Origin: Halorubrum laminariae | Lineage (GTDB): Archaea > Halobacteriota > Halobacteria > Halobacteriales > Haloferacaceae | Direction of reading: 5' to 3' | DNA: 64,000 bases | Assembly (NCBI RefSeq): GCF_024494655.1 | Contig: NZ_JANHDL010000001.1 | Location: forward strand, 496,001 to 560,000 | In this document: positions 8,825 to 17,679 of the stretch, in pieces | How the letters are laid out: the number at the start of each line of letters is the position of its first letter | Numbering within the stretch: position 1 is the stretch's first letter | The notes under the pieces: generated by a model | What the model was told of the DNA's origin: nothing | The model's database searches: none | Seen by the model: only the letters and a program-made list of their open reading frames with translations | Program-made: the position numbers and the translations under genes

Positions 8825-9539
8825 ACGAATCGACCTCGACGACATCGAGACTGACGACGACGAAGAACCGGCACCCGACCGCGACTCTTGGCTGCGGGGC
8901 GGCGGTCCCGATTGGATCGACGGCGACTCGGCGGACTCGGCCGTTGGTCGCGGGCGCGACGACGGTGCCGCCGGCAGCGCAGACACCGATCCGGCCGACG
9001 CGGACAGTGGGGATGACGCTGCTGCGGCCGACGGCTCGGCCGACGCCATCCCACGGGTCCCGCGCAAGAACGAGGACAAGCCCGCCGGGATCCCGACCGA
9101 CAGCGGAGGTTCTGGCACGGGCGCGACGCCCTCCGACGCGCCCGACGATGCCCGACCGATGGGGGGCGGTCCCCACGGCGGCGGCATCGACGAGATGACG
9201 CTGGCGCTGACCTACGACGCGCTGACGGAGCTTTCCGACCCGCGACTGGTCGTCGTCTCGGCGCGCGAGTGGGCCGACTGGATCGGGATCGTCGGCGACG
9301 TGAGCGCACCGGTCATCACTCGGTTCCAGCGCGAACACGGCGTCGACGCCGACTTCTTCAACGGGACGGGAGACGGCCCCGTCGAGCGGCTCGCCGAGGT
9401 CGACGAGACCTCTATGTTCTACGCCGAGCGGCTGGCGGTCGTCGGGACCGACGACGACGAGTGGATCGCCGAGGCGGCGGGCTGGGAGTTCATTCCCCTA
9501 GAGACGGCCGCCGAGAAGGCCGGTTGGGACCTCGGATAG
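8817..9539 (+). CDS. Conserved haloarchaeal acidic protein (DUF7124-like)
   Basis: 240 aa. The first ~120 residues are Asp/Glu/Gly-rich and low-complexity. The conserved domain spans ~122-240 (MTLALTYDALTELSDPRLVVVSAREWADWIGIVGD...). The ATG at 8817 is chosen because it overlaps the AOR stop by 8 nt, as in other coupled pairs here. Function unknown. The tight linkage to the AOR homologue suggests a shared pathway. The DUF number is from memory. Confidence 0.7.
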   Translation: MTERIDLDDIETDDDEEPAPDRDSWLRGGGPDWIDGDSADSAVGRGRDDGAAGSADTDPADADSGDDAAAADGSADAIPRVPRKNEDKPAGIPTDSGGSGTGATPSDAPDDARPMGGGPHGGGIDEMTLALTYDALTELSDPRLVVVSAREWADWIGIVGDVSAPVITRFQREHGVDADFFNGTGDGPVERLAEVDETSMFYAERLAVVGTDDDEWIAEAAGWEFIPLETAAEKAGWDLG

Positions 9540-9612
9540 CGACGTCGGTCGGTGACTCGTCCACCTGCCGTGGCGGGGAAAGCTTTAGATTGTGCGACCG
9601 AGTATCACGCCC

Positions 9613-9870
9613 ATGAGCCTTCGAACCGCGGGGCGACAGAACGGACTGCTCACGGCAGCGCTGCTGCTGTTCGTGGGGTGGACAGTGCTCACCCTCCTGA
9701 ACGTCGCCGCGAGCGCCGGACCGATCGCCGCAAGCGAGTGGATCGGCCAACACGGCATCGGCGGCGTCGTCGGCGGAGTCGTCCTGTTGGTCCTCATCGG
9801 CTTCACCGTCGCCGTCTTCGGCGAGCTGGGCGAACAGAACCCCGAACCGGAGGAGTGGCCGCCGCAGTAG
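9613..9870 (+). CDS. Small two-TM membrane protein
   Basis: 85 aa with hydrophobic segments at about residues 12-34 and 50-70 and an acidic Pro-rich tail. The start at 9613 follows a TATA-like GCTTTAGA by ~27 nt, consistent with a leaderless transcript. Its stop is immediately followed by the ATG of a 44-aa zinc-ribbon ORF, so it heads a three-gene operon. No known domain recognised. Confidence 0.65.
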   Translation: MSLRTAGRQNGLLTAALLLFVGWTVLTLLNVAASAGPIAASEWIGQHGIGGVVGGVVLLVLIGFTVAVFGELGEQNPEPEEWPPQ

Positions 9871-10005
9871 ATGTACTACGAGTGTGCCGAGTGCGGACTC
9901 ATCGACCGCGGAAACCCGCTGTCGGAGCCGACCGTCCGCGAGTGTCCCGGCTGCGGCGCGACGACGACATGGGAACCGGCCTTCGAGGGGGCGGCGGACC
10001 CGTGA
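9871..10005 (+). CDS. 44-aa double CxxC zinc-ribbon protein
   Basis: MYYECAECGLID...RECPGCGATTTWEPAF contains two CxxC knuckles spaced as in rubrerythrin or Zn-ribbon minimal domains. It begins directly after the preceding stop. Its own TGA overlaps the GTG of the next gene (GTGA), so the three ORFs appear translationally coupled. Too small for a confident role; probably a zinc-binding adaptor. Confidence 0.65.
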   Translation: MYYECAECGLIDRGNPLSEPTVRECPGCGATTTWEPAFEGAADP

Positions 10006-10337
10006 GCGAACCCGTCGAACTCCCTCTCTCGGATCGGTTCCGCCGAGCCGCGGATCAGTGGGCCGAAGAGCGCGTGATGACCGAGGAGGCCGCCCTCGAA
10101 GCCAAGGCGGAGCAGGCGCTCCTCGAGATCGAACACCTCGTCACCGGCACAGACGAGGTCCGGTTTGAACTCGACGAGTCCGGCGAGACGGTTCGATTCG
10201 AGCCGAGCGAGAACCTGCTGGCGTTTCTGGACGCACAGGCCGAGTCGTCCGGCGTCGACCGCGAGACGGTGCTGCGGCTCCACGTCGATCTGTTCGCCGG
10301 CGCGTTCCTCGATTCCGACGCCGTCACTCCCGAGTGA
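10002..10337 (+). CDS. Conserved hypothetical small protein
   Basis: 111 aa starting at GTG 10002 in a GTGA overlap with the zinc-ribbon ORF. It is acidic and helical, with no membrane segment or Cys. A mid-section FELDESGETVRFEPSENLL looks like a beta hairpin, followed by a helical C-terminus. The family is not recognised. Co-transcription with the two preceding small genes is the only functional hint. Confidence 0.6.
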   Translation: MSEPVELPLSDRFRRAADQWAEERVMTEEAALEAKAEQALLEIEHLVTGTDEVRFELDESGETVRFEPSENLLAFLDAQAESSGVDRETVLRLHVDLFAGAFLDSDAVTPE

Positions 10338-10424
10338 GCGGCGAGAGAGTCTGCTACACCCCGAGCGACGAGAGCGTTCGTCGGAGGGGGAAGTTATATG
10401 ACCGTCGGCGGGTATGTGACTCGT

Positions 10425-10583
10425 ATGCACGAAGACAGCGGATGGCGTCCCGACACCGGCTGCCAGCGCTGTAACGGCCACGAGACGTGGACGCACAACG
10501 CGTCCCACGAGATAAACGACGGACAGCGCGACCCCGAAGAGATGGACCTCGGCCTCACAGACGACGAGGACGACGACGAGTAG
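10425..10583 (+). CDS. Small acidic protein with one CxxC-His motif
   Basis: 52 aa from the ATG at 10425, beginning MHEDSGWRPDTGCQRCNGHE and ending in an acidic tail. An upstream in-frame ATG at 10398 would add nine residues, but it lies inside the TATA-like GTTATATGA that sits 27 nt before 10425. The later start, giving a leaderless mRNA, is therefore preferred. A single GCQRCNGHETW motif could hold a metal as a dimer. Function unknown. Confidence 0.6.
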   Translation: MHEDSGWRPDTGCQRCNGHETWTHNASHEINDGQRDPEEMDLGLTDDEDDDE

Positions 10584-10611
10584 TTCAGCGTCGAATACTT
10601 CACGGACCGTC

Positions 10612-11244
10612 TCACGTCATCTGACCGGCGATCTCTGCTTCGAAAGCGACGTACCCGGATAGCAGGTACGCCGCCGCCTCGTAGAACGGCTCGTCGGTGT
10701 TGTCCAGCACGTCCCGCGCACAGTCGTCGATCCACTCGGAGAGGTGTTCGTCGTGAAAGACGCGCTGGAAGCCCAGCGTCTCCTCGTCGCCCGCCTGCTG
10801 GCGCTCAATGAGGTGTCTGAGGAACGCCATCTCGACGGCGACGTGGTCGTTCTCCTCTGGATAATCGTCGGGCGGCGACCACCCTGCCGCCCCGTAACTG
10901 GCCTCCACTTTCGCGAGCCCCTCGCCCCGGAAGTCGGTGTCGTCGCGGTAGTGCGTCTCGTGGGGGAGAACGGTCGGCCGCGGACCGACGAAGACGCGAG
11001 TGTACTCGCGTTCGAGCTCGTCGCGGACGGCGTCGACATTGCGACCCTCGTTGTCGGCGACAAACGTCCGGAGCCGCTCGAAACCGGCGTCGAGGTCGTC
11101 TGAGACGCCGGGGTCGGGAAGATCGAAATCGCCCGCGAGCAGACGTTCGAGCAGTTCCTCCGGCGGGTAGTCGGCGAAGGCGTCCACCAAGAACGCTGAG
11201 AGTTCGAGTCGCGTCTCGTAGAGGGCCGCCTGATCGAGCGTCAT
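10612..11244 (-). CDS. TorD/DmsD-family molybdoenzyme maturation chaperone
   Basis: 210 aa, all-helical. It has the family hallmark of an N-terminal helical region followed by EYTRVFVGPRPTVLPHETHY (TorD-like YxRLFxGP...P..SxY box) and a C-terminal EMAFLRHLIERQ segment. It is the second gene of a minus-strand pair and overlaps the upstream polyferredoxin gene by 4 nt. It most likely guards folding, cofactor loading and Tat export of the neighbouring formate dehydrogenase alpha subunit. The assignment to that client is from context. Confidence 0.85.
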   Translation of the reverse strand: MTLDQAALYETRLELSAFLVDAFADYPPEELLERLLAGDFDLPDPGVSDDLDAGFERLRTFVADNEGRNVDAVRDELEREYTRVFVGPRPTVLPHETHYRDDTDFRGEGLAKVEASYGAAGWSPPDDYPEENDHVAVEMAFLRHLIERQQAGDEETLGFQRVFHDEHLSEWIDDCARDVLDNTDEPFYEAAAYLLSGYVAFEAEIAGQMT

Positions 11245-13433
11245 CGCTCACCCCCCTCGCCGCTCCCGTGGAGGAGCCGCACGCGGCAGTCCGAACAGTA
11301 GTCGAAGACGTTCTCGTCGCCGGCGGTCAATCCCGCGACGAGCCCACCGACCTCGTCTTGGATCTTGTTGGCCGTGCCCTCGCTGGCGAACGGCTTGCCG
11401 CAGTTGGCACACTCGCGCATCGCGCCTTCGAAGGCCGCCTCCCACGCCTCGCCGCCGCGGTTCTCCGGGAGCCGATTGAGGTGAAGCCCGGCGTCGAGCG
11501 AGATCGCGTCTTCCATACAGCCCTCCTCGCAGAGCCCGCAGTTGACGCAGCGCTCGTGGCTGAACTGTAGCTCCGCGCCGTCTCGGCGGAGCGCGTCGGT
11601 CGGACAGAGGTTGGAGCACGTCGGCGTCAGAGTGCAGTCGTCGGAGACCTCGACGGCCGCGAAGTCTTTCAGGCCGCGGATCACGTCGCGCTCGGGGTCG
11701 GCGTGGTCGAGGATGGCACGGACGCTCTCCAGCGTCCAGTCGTGGCTGTTGAAGTCGGGGTTCGGACGCGGGCCGCCGCTCGGCCGGGCCGCGACCCCGC
11801 CGTCGGTCAGCGCGGCTCCGGACTCTCCGCCGCCGGCACCGGGGTCGAGCCGTCCCGACGCCTCGTGTTCGCCGGCCGGGACTGGCGAGGCGTCGAGTCC
11901 CCCAACGAACGCGTCGAGTTCGGAGACGAACGACTCGTGGTCGGCGAGGTCGGGAGCGAAAAAGGCGACACGATCGCCGAGGCCGAGGTCCGACGTGGCA
12001 CGGTTGAGTCGCTCGACCAGTTCGGCCTTCGGGTCCGGTCCGGAGTGGAGACAGGAGTCGCCGCAGCCGACGACGGCGACGCCGTCAGCGCCCGCCGCCA
12101 GCGCGTGGGTGACGTGCGCCTCGCCGACGGTGTCCGTGCAGTTGACGCGGACCGGGAGGATCGGCGGGTACTCGATATCCGACCCGATCTGGGAGCGGCG
12201 GCCGTACTCCGAGATCGCCTCGGCGGCCCGCTCCGAGCAGACGAACGCGACGACCGGCGTCTCGATCCCCTCCGAGCCGTGGTCGAAGAGCCACCCTCCC
12301 GAGTCGTCGGTGGTCGGCCGCAACAGGGCCTCCACCTGTCGGGCGATCCGCTCGTTGTCGGGGTCTCGGAGCGTGACCGCACCGGTCGGACACGAACTCG
12401 TACAGGCCCCGCAGTTCCGACACGCCTCTTTGAAAAAGTCCACGTCGTCGACGCGGGGGCGCTCGACCGCGCCGTGCGGGCAGGCGTCGACGCAGGCGGT
12501 ACACCCCTCCTGTCCGGACTTGCCAGCGGCACAGACGTCCATATCGAGATCGAGGTGGTCGGGCCCCTCGTAGCCGCCGAGCATGGACTCGATCGCCGAT
12601 ACCGTCCCGGCGTCGACGTGGGTGTAAAAGCCGATCCGGCCGCCGCGGGTGTCGGCGGCAGCGCCGGGGTAGACGACCTGATCGACCTCCAGTTCGCGCG
12701 TGACGCCGTCCGTCTCGATGGCCTCGACGGGACAGCAGTCGGTCCACTCCCCTCCGGGGGCCTCGGGGTCGATGTCGACCGGCCTGCTGGTGACCATCCC
12801 GTCGGGGCCTCGCCGGACGCACTCCATACAGGAGATGCAGTCCTCGGTGACGCGGGCTTCGAGCGTCAGCGTGAAGTCGCCGAACTGTCCCGAGACGTCC
12901 GCGACGCGGCCACGCTCGACGGTCACCTCGTCGAGGTCCGGCTCGCCGGCCAGCTCTTCGCCGTCGGCGACGAGGGTCACGTCGGCCGTGTCGGCGAGCG
13001 CCACGGCGGTGTCGGGGTCGCCGACGACGGCGACGCTGTCGCCGGCCTCGCGGGTGTGAGTGCGCTCGATCGGCTCGTGATCGAGACGGGTCGCCGCGGC
13101 GTTGGCCAGCCGGGCGGTCTTGTCGGTGGCAGCGGACTCGCCGTGGACCCATCCGGCCCCCTCGCGCTGATCGACGAACTCGACGGCGTCGGGGTGGAGC
13201 CCGTGGTCAACCGCCAGCTCGCGGAGAGACTCCTGGACGCCCGAATCCGGACAGGTGACGACGAGCTGGTCGAGGTCGTGGTCGTCGATGACCGCGGACA
13301 TGGCGTCGCGTCCGTCGCCACAGAGCATTTGCGAACTCGCTGCAACGTCGACGCCCTCGACGCCCTCGCGGGCCTCAACGAGGTCGATGTCACAGGTATC
13401 CGCACAGGAGCAGACGAAGGTCCCCGTGTTCAT
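11241..13433 (-). CDS. HdrA/FlpD-like polyferredoxin with degenerate FAD domain
   Basis: 730 aa. Residues 1-135 match the HdrA N-terminus (FVCSCADTCDID, MLCGD, VVTCPDSG, DQREGAGWVHG, ATDKTARLA). The Rossmann core that should bind FAD is reduced to VAVVGDPDTAVALAD and lacks the GxGxxG pattern. Ferredoxin-type clusters follow: CISCMEC..., CTACVDACP and CRNCGACTSSCP. Then comes a FlpD/MvhD-type domain (VVAFVCSERAA...PVRVNCTDTVGEAHV...GADGVAVVGCGDSCLHS). Two more Cys motifs follow (CTLTPTCSNLCP, CVNCGLCEEGC), and a C-terminal CANCG...YCSDC ribbon. It is divergent from fdhA and coupled to TorD. A role in moving electrons to or from formate dehydrogenase is inferred. Confidence 0.8.
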   Translation of the reverse strand: MNTGTFVCSCADTCDIDLVEAREGVEGVDVAASSQMLCGDGRDAMSAVIDDHDLDQLVVTCPDSGVQESLRELAVDHGLHPDAVEFVDQREGAGWVHGESAATDKTARLANAAATRLDHEPIERTHTREAGDSVAVVGDPDTAVALADTADVTLVADGEELAGEPDLDEVTVERGRVADVSGQFGDFTLTLEARVTEDCISCMECVRRGPDGMVTSRPVDIDPEAPGGEWTDCCPVEAIETDGVTRELEVDQVVYPGAAADTRGGRIGFYTHVDAGTVSAIESMLGGYEGPDHLDLDMDVCAAGKSGQEGCTACVDACPHGAVERPRVDDVDFFKEACRNCGACTSSCPTGAVTLRDPDNERIARQVEALLRPTTDDSGGWLFDHGSEGIETPVVAFVCSERAAEAISEYGRRSQIGSDIEYPPILPVRVNCTDTVGEAHVTHALAAGADGVAVVGCGDSCLHSGPDPKAELVERLNRATSDLGLGDRVAFFAPDLADHESFVSELDAFVGGLDASPVPAGEHEASGRLDPGAGGGESGAALTDGGVAARPSGGPRPNPDFNSHDWTLESVRAILDHADPERDVIRGLKDFAAVEVSDDCTLTPTCSNLCPTDALRRDGAELQFSHERCVNCGLCEEGCMEDAISLDAGLHLNRLPENRGGEAWEAAFEGAMRECANCGKPFASEGTANKIQDEVGGLVAGLTAGDENVFDYCSDCRVRLLHGSGEGGER

Positions 13434-13727
13434 GAGACCGGTGTTGTGACTGGAGTGGCAAAGGGCTTGCTGCGAATTGGGGAGCGGCAGTGGAAGAGGT
13501 TCGCCGGGATCGACGCGTCCACGAGAGAGTCACGGGAGACCAGTCGCGCGCGAGCCAAATCCGCGCGAAACAGCGGCGAGATTCTCTTCCACCTCTACTA
13601 GCATATATATTCTCTGGTGAATCTCGTGTGTCTATATATCACAAAATATACTATACTGATGAAATTAGGTGGTATTCCCCGGTTCTGCCGGAAGTTTCTT
13701 TTAATTACGGATTTGGGTACATTACGT
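13434..13727. promoter_or_regulatory. AT-rich divergent promoter region of the formate dehydrogenase locus
   Basis: Bases ~13600-13720 are strikingly AT-rich for this genome, with repeated TATATAT, ACTATACTG and TTTTAATTA elements. TTTTAATTA at 13699-13707 is placed 25-26 nt before the ATG at 13728 and is the best TATA candidate for the fdh operon. The other AT tracts could bind regulators such as anaerobic activators. CCCTTTGCC ~32 nt before the ATG at 13433 may serve the minus-strand gene. No gene seen. Confidence 0.6.
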
Positions 13728-13784
13728 ATGCCAATTAGGCGCACGGGGCATGCGCGATCGGGCACATGGAGCGGTAACACATGA
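13728..13784 (+). CDS. Putative leaderless leader peptide coupled to fdhA (18 codons)
   Basis: ATG at 13728 opens MPIRRTGHARSGTWSGNT and stops at TGA 13782-13784. That stop overlaps the fdhA ATG at 13781 as ATGA. The TATA-like TTTTAATTA lies 25-26 nt upstream of this ATG, so the mRNA is predicted to begin at the small ORF rather than at fdhA. Translation of fdhA would then depend on termination and re-initiation. Whether the peptide is functional is unknown. Confidence 0.5.
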   Translation: MPIRRTGHARSGTWSGNT

Positions 13785-16700
13785 GCGAGCCGGTAACACT
13801 CGACCTAGACAGGCGGTCGTTCATGAAGGCCTCCGCGCTGGCGGGCGCGGTCGCCTTCGGAGGCGGCACGACTGGACAGGTCCTTGGACAGGAGGAGGAA
13901 TCGGACGGCGTCGGCGACGACGCCGAGACAGCGAAGGTGATCTGCAACTACTGTTCTATCGGCTGTGGGTTCAAGGCCGTCAAGGACGGCGAAGCGTTCG
14001 TCGGCCAAGAGCCGTGGCACGAGAACCCGCTGAACAACGGGTCGCTGTGTTCGAAGGGGGCCGGAATCCTCGAAACCGAGCACTCCGAGCGGCGGCTCAA
14101 ACATCCGATGCGGAAAGAGGACGGGGAGTGGCGGAAGATCTCGTGGGACGAGGCCTATCAGCAGATCGCCGACACCTACGCGCAGACCGTCGAGCAGTAC
14201 AGCCCCGAGAGCGTGATGCTGCTCGGGTCGGCGCACCACTCCAACGAGTCGGCGTACGCCTCGCGGAAGTTCTCGGCGTTCCTCGGCACGAACAACGTCG
14301 ACCACCAAGCGCGCATCTGCCACTCGACGACCGTCACCGGCCTCGCGAACACGTGGGGCTACGGGGCCATGACCAACACGATCAACGACTACCGGAACTT
14401 TGACCTGCTCATCATCATCGGGCAGAACCCGGCAGAGGCCCATCCGGTCGTGATGCAGCACATCTTGGAGGGCCAAAAGCGGGGCGGCACCATCATCTCA
14501 ATCGACCCCCGGTACACGAAGACGTCGGCGCACGCGGATCGGTTCCACCGGATGCGACCCGGCACGGACGTGGCGATCATGATGGGCCTCATCAAGTACG
14601 TCCGCGACCAAGGCGAACTCGACGAGGAGATGATCGACGAGCGGACGATGGGGTGGCCGGACGTCGACGCCGAACTGGACGAGTACGACCTCGAAACCGT
14701 CGCCGACATCACTTGGATCAGCGAGGAGAGCCTCGAAGAGATCGGTGATCTGGTCATCGAAAACCAGCCGAACATCCAGATCGAGTGGGCGATGGGCGGC
14801 ACGCAGCACAACAACGGCACCCAGAACATCCGCTCGTACGCGCTGGCGTCGCTGGGGTGGGGGTCTGCGGCTCGGTCCGGCGGCGGCCTCCAAGTCATGC
14901 GCGGCCACGCCAACGTGCAGGGAGCGACCGACCTGGGCGTCGAGTCGTCGATCCTCCCCGGCTACTACGGCGTCGGTGGCGCGGGATCGTGGGAGCACTG
15001 GACCAACGTCTGGGACCAGAGCCCGTGGACCTCGGGAGAGATTACGGCCGAGGAGCTCCACGATGATTACTTCGCCACGATGGACGACGACCTCTTCGAG
15101 AAGATCAACGGCGAGTCCCCGGACTCCGACCGCGACACGAGCTGGCCGGACACCGCGGGTAACATGATGTTCCGCGAGGGGCTGACCGTCGCCCGGTGGT
15201 ACGAGGCCGCGATCGAGCAGAGCGAGCGTCTCAACGAGTCGGACCTCTACCAGCCAGACCCGGTAAAGATGGCCTTCTACTGGGGACACTCCGCGAACTC
15301 CATCTCCGAGATGGACAAACAGCGGCGGGCGATGGAGGCACTGGACCTGCTGGTGGTCGTCGACGTCTTCCCGTCGGTCGCCGGCACGCTCCCGAAGGAG
15401 GACAACGTCCTGCTTCTGCCCGCGTCGAGCCAGTACGAGCACGTTCGAACGCTGACCAACACCAACCGATCGGTCCAGTGGTCCGAACGCGCATCGCCGC
15501 CCGCGCACAACTCCAAGCCGGACCTCCAGATATTCATGGAGCTGGCCCACGAGCTCGGCTTCGGCGAGCACTTCGACTGGGGCTCCGGCGAGGCGATCTA
15601 CAACGACCGGTCGACCCACGAGGACGTCGTCCGCGAGATCAACCTCGGCACTCGGTCCATCGGCTACCAGCAGCCGCCGGAGAAGCTCCAACAGCACGTC
15701 GAGTACGACTACCTGTTCGACACCGACACGCTCCGAGCGGACGCGCCGGGGACGCCGGTCGACGGCGAGTACTGGTCGCTACCGTGGCCATACTGGGGCG
15801 GCGACCACCCCGGCACGCCGATCATCTGGACCTCGGAGCTCGACCCGCGAGACGGCGGCCACGACTTCCGAACCAACTGGGGCACGCAGGCACCCACGCC
15901 CGACGAGTGGGACGACATGGGCGTCGACAAGCCGTACCCGATGGCGGAGACGGTCGCCGAGGAGGGCGAGACCGACGGCCTCGACCTGCTTCGCGAGGAC
16001 TTCGAACCCGAGTGGTGGGACGACACCATCGAGGGCGTGCCGCAGTACCCGGCGTTCACGACGACGCTGCCGGACGACGTGACCGAACCGCACCAGCAGT
16101 CGCTGCCACAGGAGTACGCGCTTCGGGAGGACCGTTCCGCGTTCGATGCGGCGCAGGAACTCAACGAGAACTACGGCCAGAACCACGACTTGGACTTCTG
16201 GCAGCAGTTCGACAACAACCAGCCGGACCCGCCGACCGGGCGGGGCAAGGCCCGCGCAGTCGCGTGGAACTTCCTCGACACCGTGCCGGTCCACCGCGAG
16301 CCGATCGAGAGCCCGCGGCCGGACCTCGTCGAGGAGTGGCCCGCCAACGGCCAGCAGACCAACTTCTGGCGGCTCGACCAGAACAACGCGACGACACAGG
16401 AGAACGCGATGCGAGAGGTACAGTCGGCCCAAGAGGAAATGCCGGACGGGGCCCAACAGATGATCCTCACGTCCGGTCGACAGGTCGAACATCAGGGCGG
16501 CGGCGCGGAGACGCGGAACAATCCCCTGACGGCCGACCTCCAGCCGCACATGTACGCGGAGATCCATCCGGACGTCGCCGAGGAGATGGACCTCCGTGGC
16601 GGCGAGGACCACGTCATCATCCATCCGACCGCCCCCGAAAAGAGTTCGATCCTCGTGAAAGCGAAGGTGACCGAGCGACCGAACAGCGAGGAGATCTTCC

Positions 16701-17005
16701 TACCGTACCACTGGGGCGGCGTCTTCAGCGGCCAGAGCCAAGCGGACGCCTACCCCGAAGGGACGAAGCCGCTGGCGATCGGCGACTCGGCGAACATCGT
16801 GACGGCCTCCGGCTTCGACGTGGAGACCCAGATGCAAGAGACCAAGGCGGGGATGGTCGTCATGGAGAAGGCGACGGAGACACGCGTCGAGGAACTCGAC
16901 ATGGAGTTCATTGACTACCCGCAGGACGAGGCCGGAATCGGCCGACAGAAATCCTACGACACGCGCGAGTGGGACATGAGCCAAGAGAGCTTCGGTGACG
17001 ACTGA
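13781..17005 (+). CDS. fdhA: Formate dehydrogenase-like molybdopterin oxidoreductase, catalytic alpha subunit
   Basis: 1074 aa. A Tat signal with RRSFMK (residues 11-16) predicts export as a folded protein. The N-terminal 4Fe-4S ligands are C55, C58, C62 and C90. The active-site segment ARICHSTTVTGL places Cys180-His181 where formate dehydrogenases have (Seleno)Cys-His; this is a Cys form. GQNPAEAHPV and a C-terminal cofactor domain with TSGRQVEHQGGGAETR support the Fdh/nitrate-reductase superfamily. The subunit is about 100 aa longer than typical bacterial alpha subunits. It is followed by beta and membrane subunits with 1-4 nt overlaps. Another oxyanion substrate cannot be excluded. Confidence 0.85.
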   Translation: MSEPVTLDLDRRSFMKASALAGAVAFGGGTTGQVLGQEEESDGVGDDAETAKVICNYCSIGCGFKAVKDGEAFVGQEPWHENPLNNGSLCSKGAGILETEHSERRLKHPMRKEDGEWRKISWDEAYQQIADTYAQTVEQYSPESVMLLGSAHHSNESAYASRKFSAFLGTNNVDHQARICHSTTVTGLANTWGYGAMTNTINDYRNFDLLIIIGQNPAEAHPVVMQHILEGQKRGGTIISIDPRYTKTSAHADRFHRMRPGTDVAIMMGLIKYVRDQGELDEEMIDERTMGWPDVDAELDEYDLETVADITWISEESLEEIGDLVIENQPNIQIEWAMGGTQHNNGTQNIRSYALASLGWGSAARSGGGLQVMRGHANVQGATDLGVESSILPGYYGVGGAGSWEHWTNVWDQSPWTSGEITAEELHDDYFATMDDDLFEKINGESPDSDRDTSWPDTAGNMMFREGLTVARWYEAAIEQSERLNESDLYQPDPVKMAFYWGHSANSISEMDKQRRAMEALDLLVVVDVFPSVAGTLPKEDNVLLLPASSQYEHVRTLTNTNRSVQWSERASPPAHNSKPDLQIFMELAHELGFGEHFDWGSGEAIYNDRSTHEDVVREINLGTRSIGYQQPPEKLQQHVEYDYLFDTDTLRADAPGTPVDGEYWSLPWPYWGGDHPGTPIIWTSELDPRDGGHDFRTNWGTQAPTPDEWDDMGVDKPYPMAETVAEEGETDGLDLLREDFEPEWWDDTIEGVPQYPAFTTTLPDDVTEPHQQSLPQEYALREDRSAFDAAQELNENYGQNHDLDFWQQFDNNQPDPPTGRGKARAVAWNFLDTVPVHREPIESPRPDLVEEWPANGQQTNFWRLDQNNATTQENAMREVQSAQEEMPDGAQQMILTSGRQVEHQGGGAETRNNPLTADLQPHMYAEIHPDVAEEMDLRGGEDHVIIHPTAPEKSSILVKAKVTERPNSEEIFLPYHWGGVFSGQSQADAYPEGTKPLAIGDSANIVTASGFDVETQMQETKAGMVVMEKATETRVEELDMEFIDYPQDEAGIGRQKSYDTREWDMSQESFGDD

Positions 17006-17679
17006 TGTCAACACACAACGAAACACGAATGAGCGACGGCGTGATGTCCACGGGTGAGGGGATGCGGATCTTCCCCGACGTGGAGGCCTGTATCGACTGC
17101 GGGGCCTGCGTCGTCTCGTGTAAACGCACTTGGGACGTACCGAACACCGAACAGCGGATCGACGTCTCGACCATGCTGGAGGGTCGGGAGGGAGACGAGG
17201 GGTACAACCACCGCCAGACGGCCGCCCTCGCGGAGGGGCAAAATCCCGGCGAGACCAGCTTACCGATGCAGTGTTACCACTGCGAGAACGCCCCGTGCGT
17301 GTCGGTGTGTCCGACCAACGCCCTCCAGAAGGAGGACGACGGCTTCGTGACGGTGTCGGACGACCTCTGTGTCGGCTGTCAGTACTGCCTGTCGGCCTGT
17401 CCGTTCGGCGCTCCGCAGTTCCCGGACAGCGAGGGGACCGTCAGCTCCGAGGTGTTCGGCACCGGCGGCGTGATGGACAAGTGTACCGGCTGTCGATCGC
17501 GCCAGCAGGCCGGGAAAGGACCGGCGTGCGCGGAGGAGTGTTCGACCGACGCCATCCTCGTCGGCTCTGCCGGCGACATCGCGGACGAGCTCGAACAGCG
17601 CGAGAGCGGGTCATTCTTCAACGACACCGCCCTCGAGATCATCTTCGGAGACGACGCCGACATGGTGAGCGACGCATGA
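17005..17679 (+). CDS. fdhB: Formate dehydrogenase iron-sulfur (beta) subunit, four 4Fe-4S clusters
   Basis: 224 aa. Four Cys quartets are visible: 29/32/35/39, 90/93/98/102, 122/125/128/132 and 160/163/175/179. This is the FdnH/DmsB pattern that wires the molybdenum subunit to the membrane subunit. No signal peptide is present, so it probably travels with the Tat-exported alpha subunit. Start 17005 overlaps the fdhA stop by one base (TGATG). Its end overlaps the next gene by ATGA. Confidence 0.88.
   Translation: MSTHNETRMSDGVMSTGEGMRIFPDVEACIDCGACVVSCKRTWDVPNTEQRIDVSTMLEGREGDEGYNHRQTAALAEGQNPGETSLPMQCYHCENAPCVSVCPTNALQKEDDGFVTVSDDLCVGCQYCLSACPFGAPQFPDSEGTVSSEVFGTGGVMDKCTGCRSRQQAGKGPACAEECSTDAILVGSAGDIADELEQRESGSFFNDTALEIIFGDDADMVSDA

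Noticed and set aside
11542..13601. Long plus-strand frames opposite the polyferredoxin gene
   Set aside because: The minus strand encodes clear HdrA/FlpD and ferredoxin motifs; the opposite frames have none.
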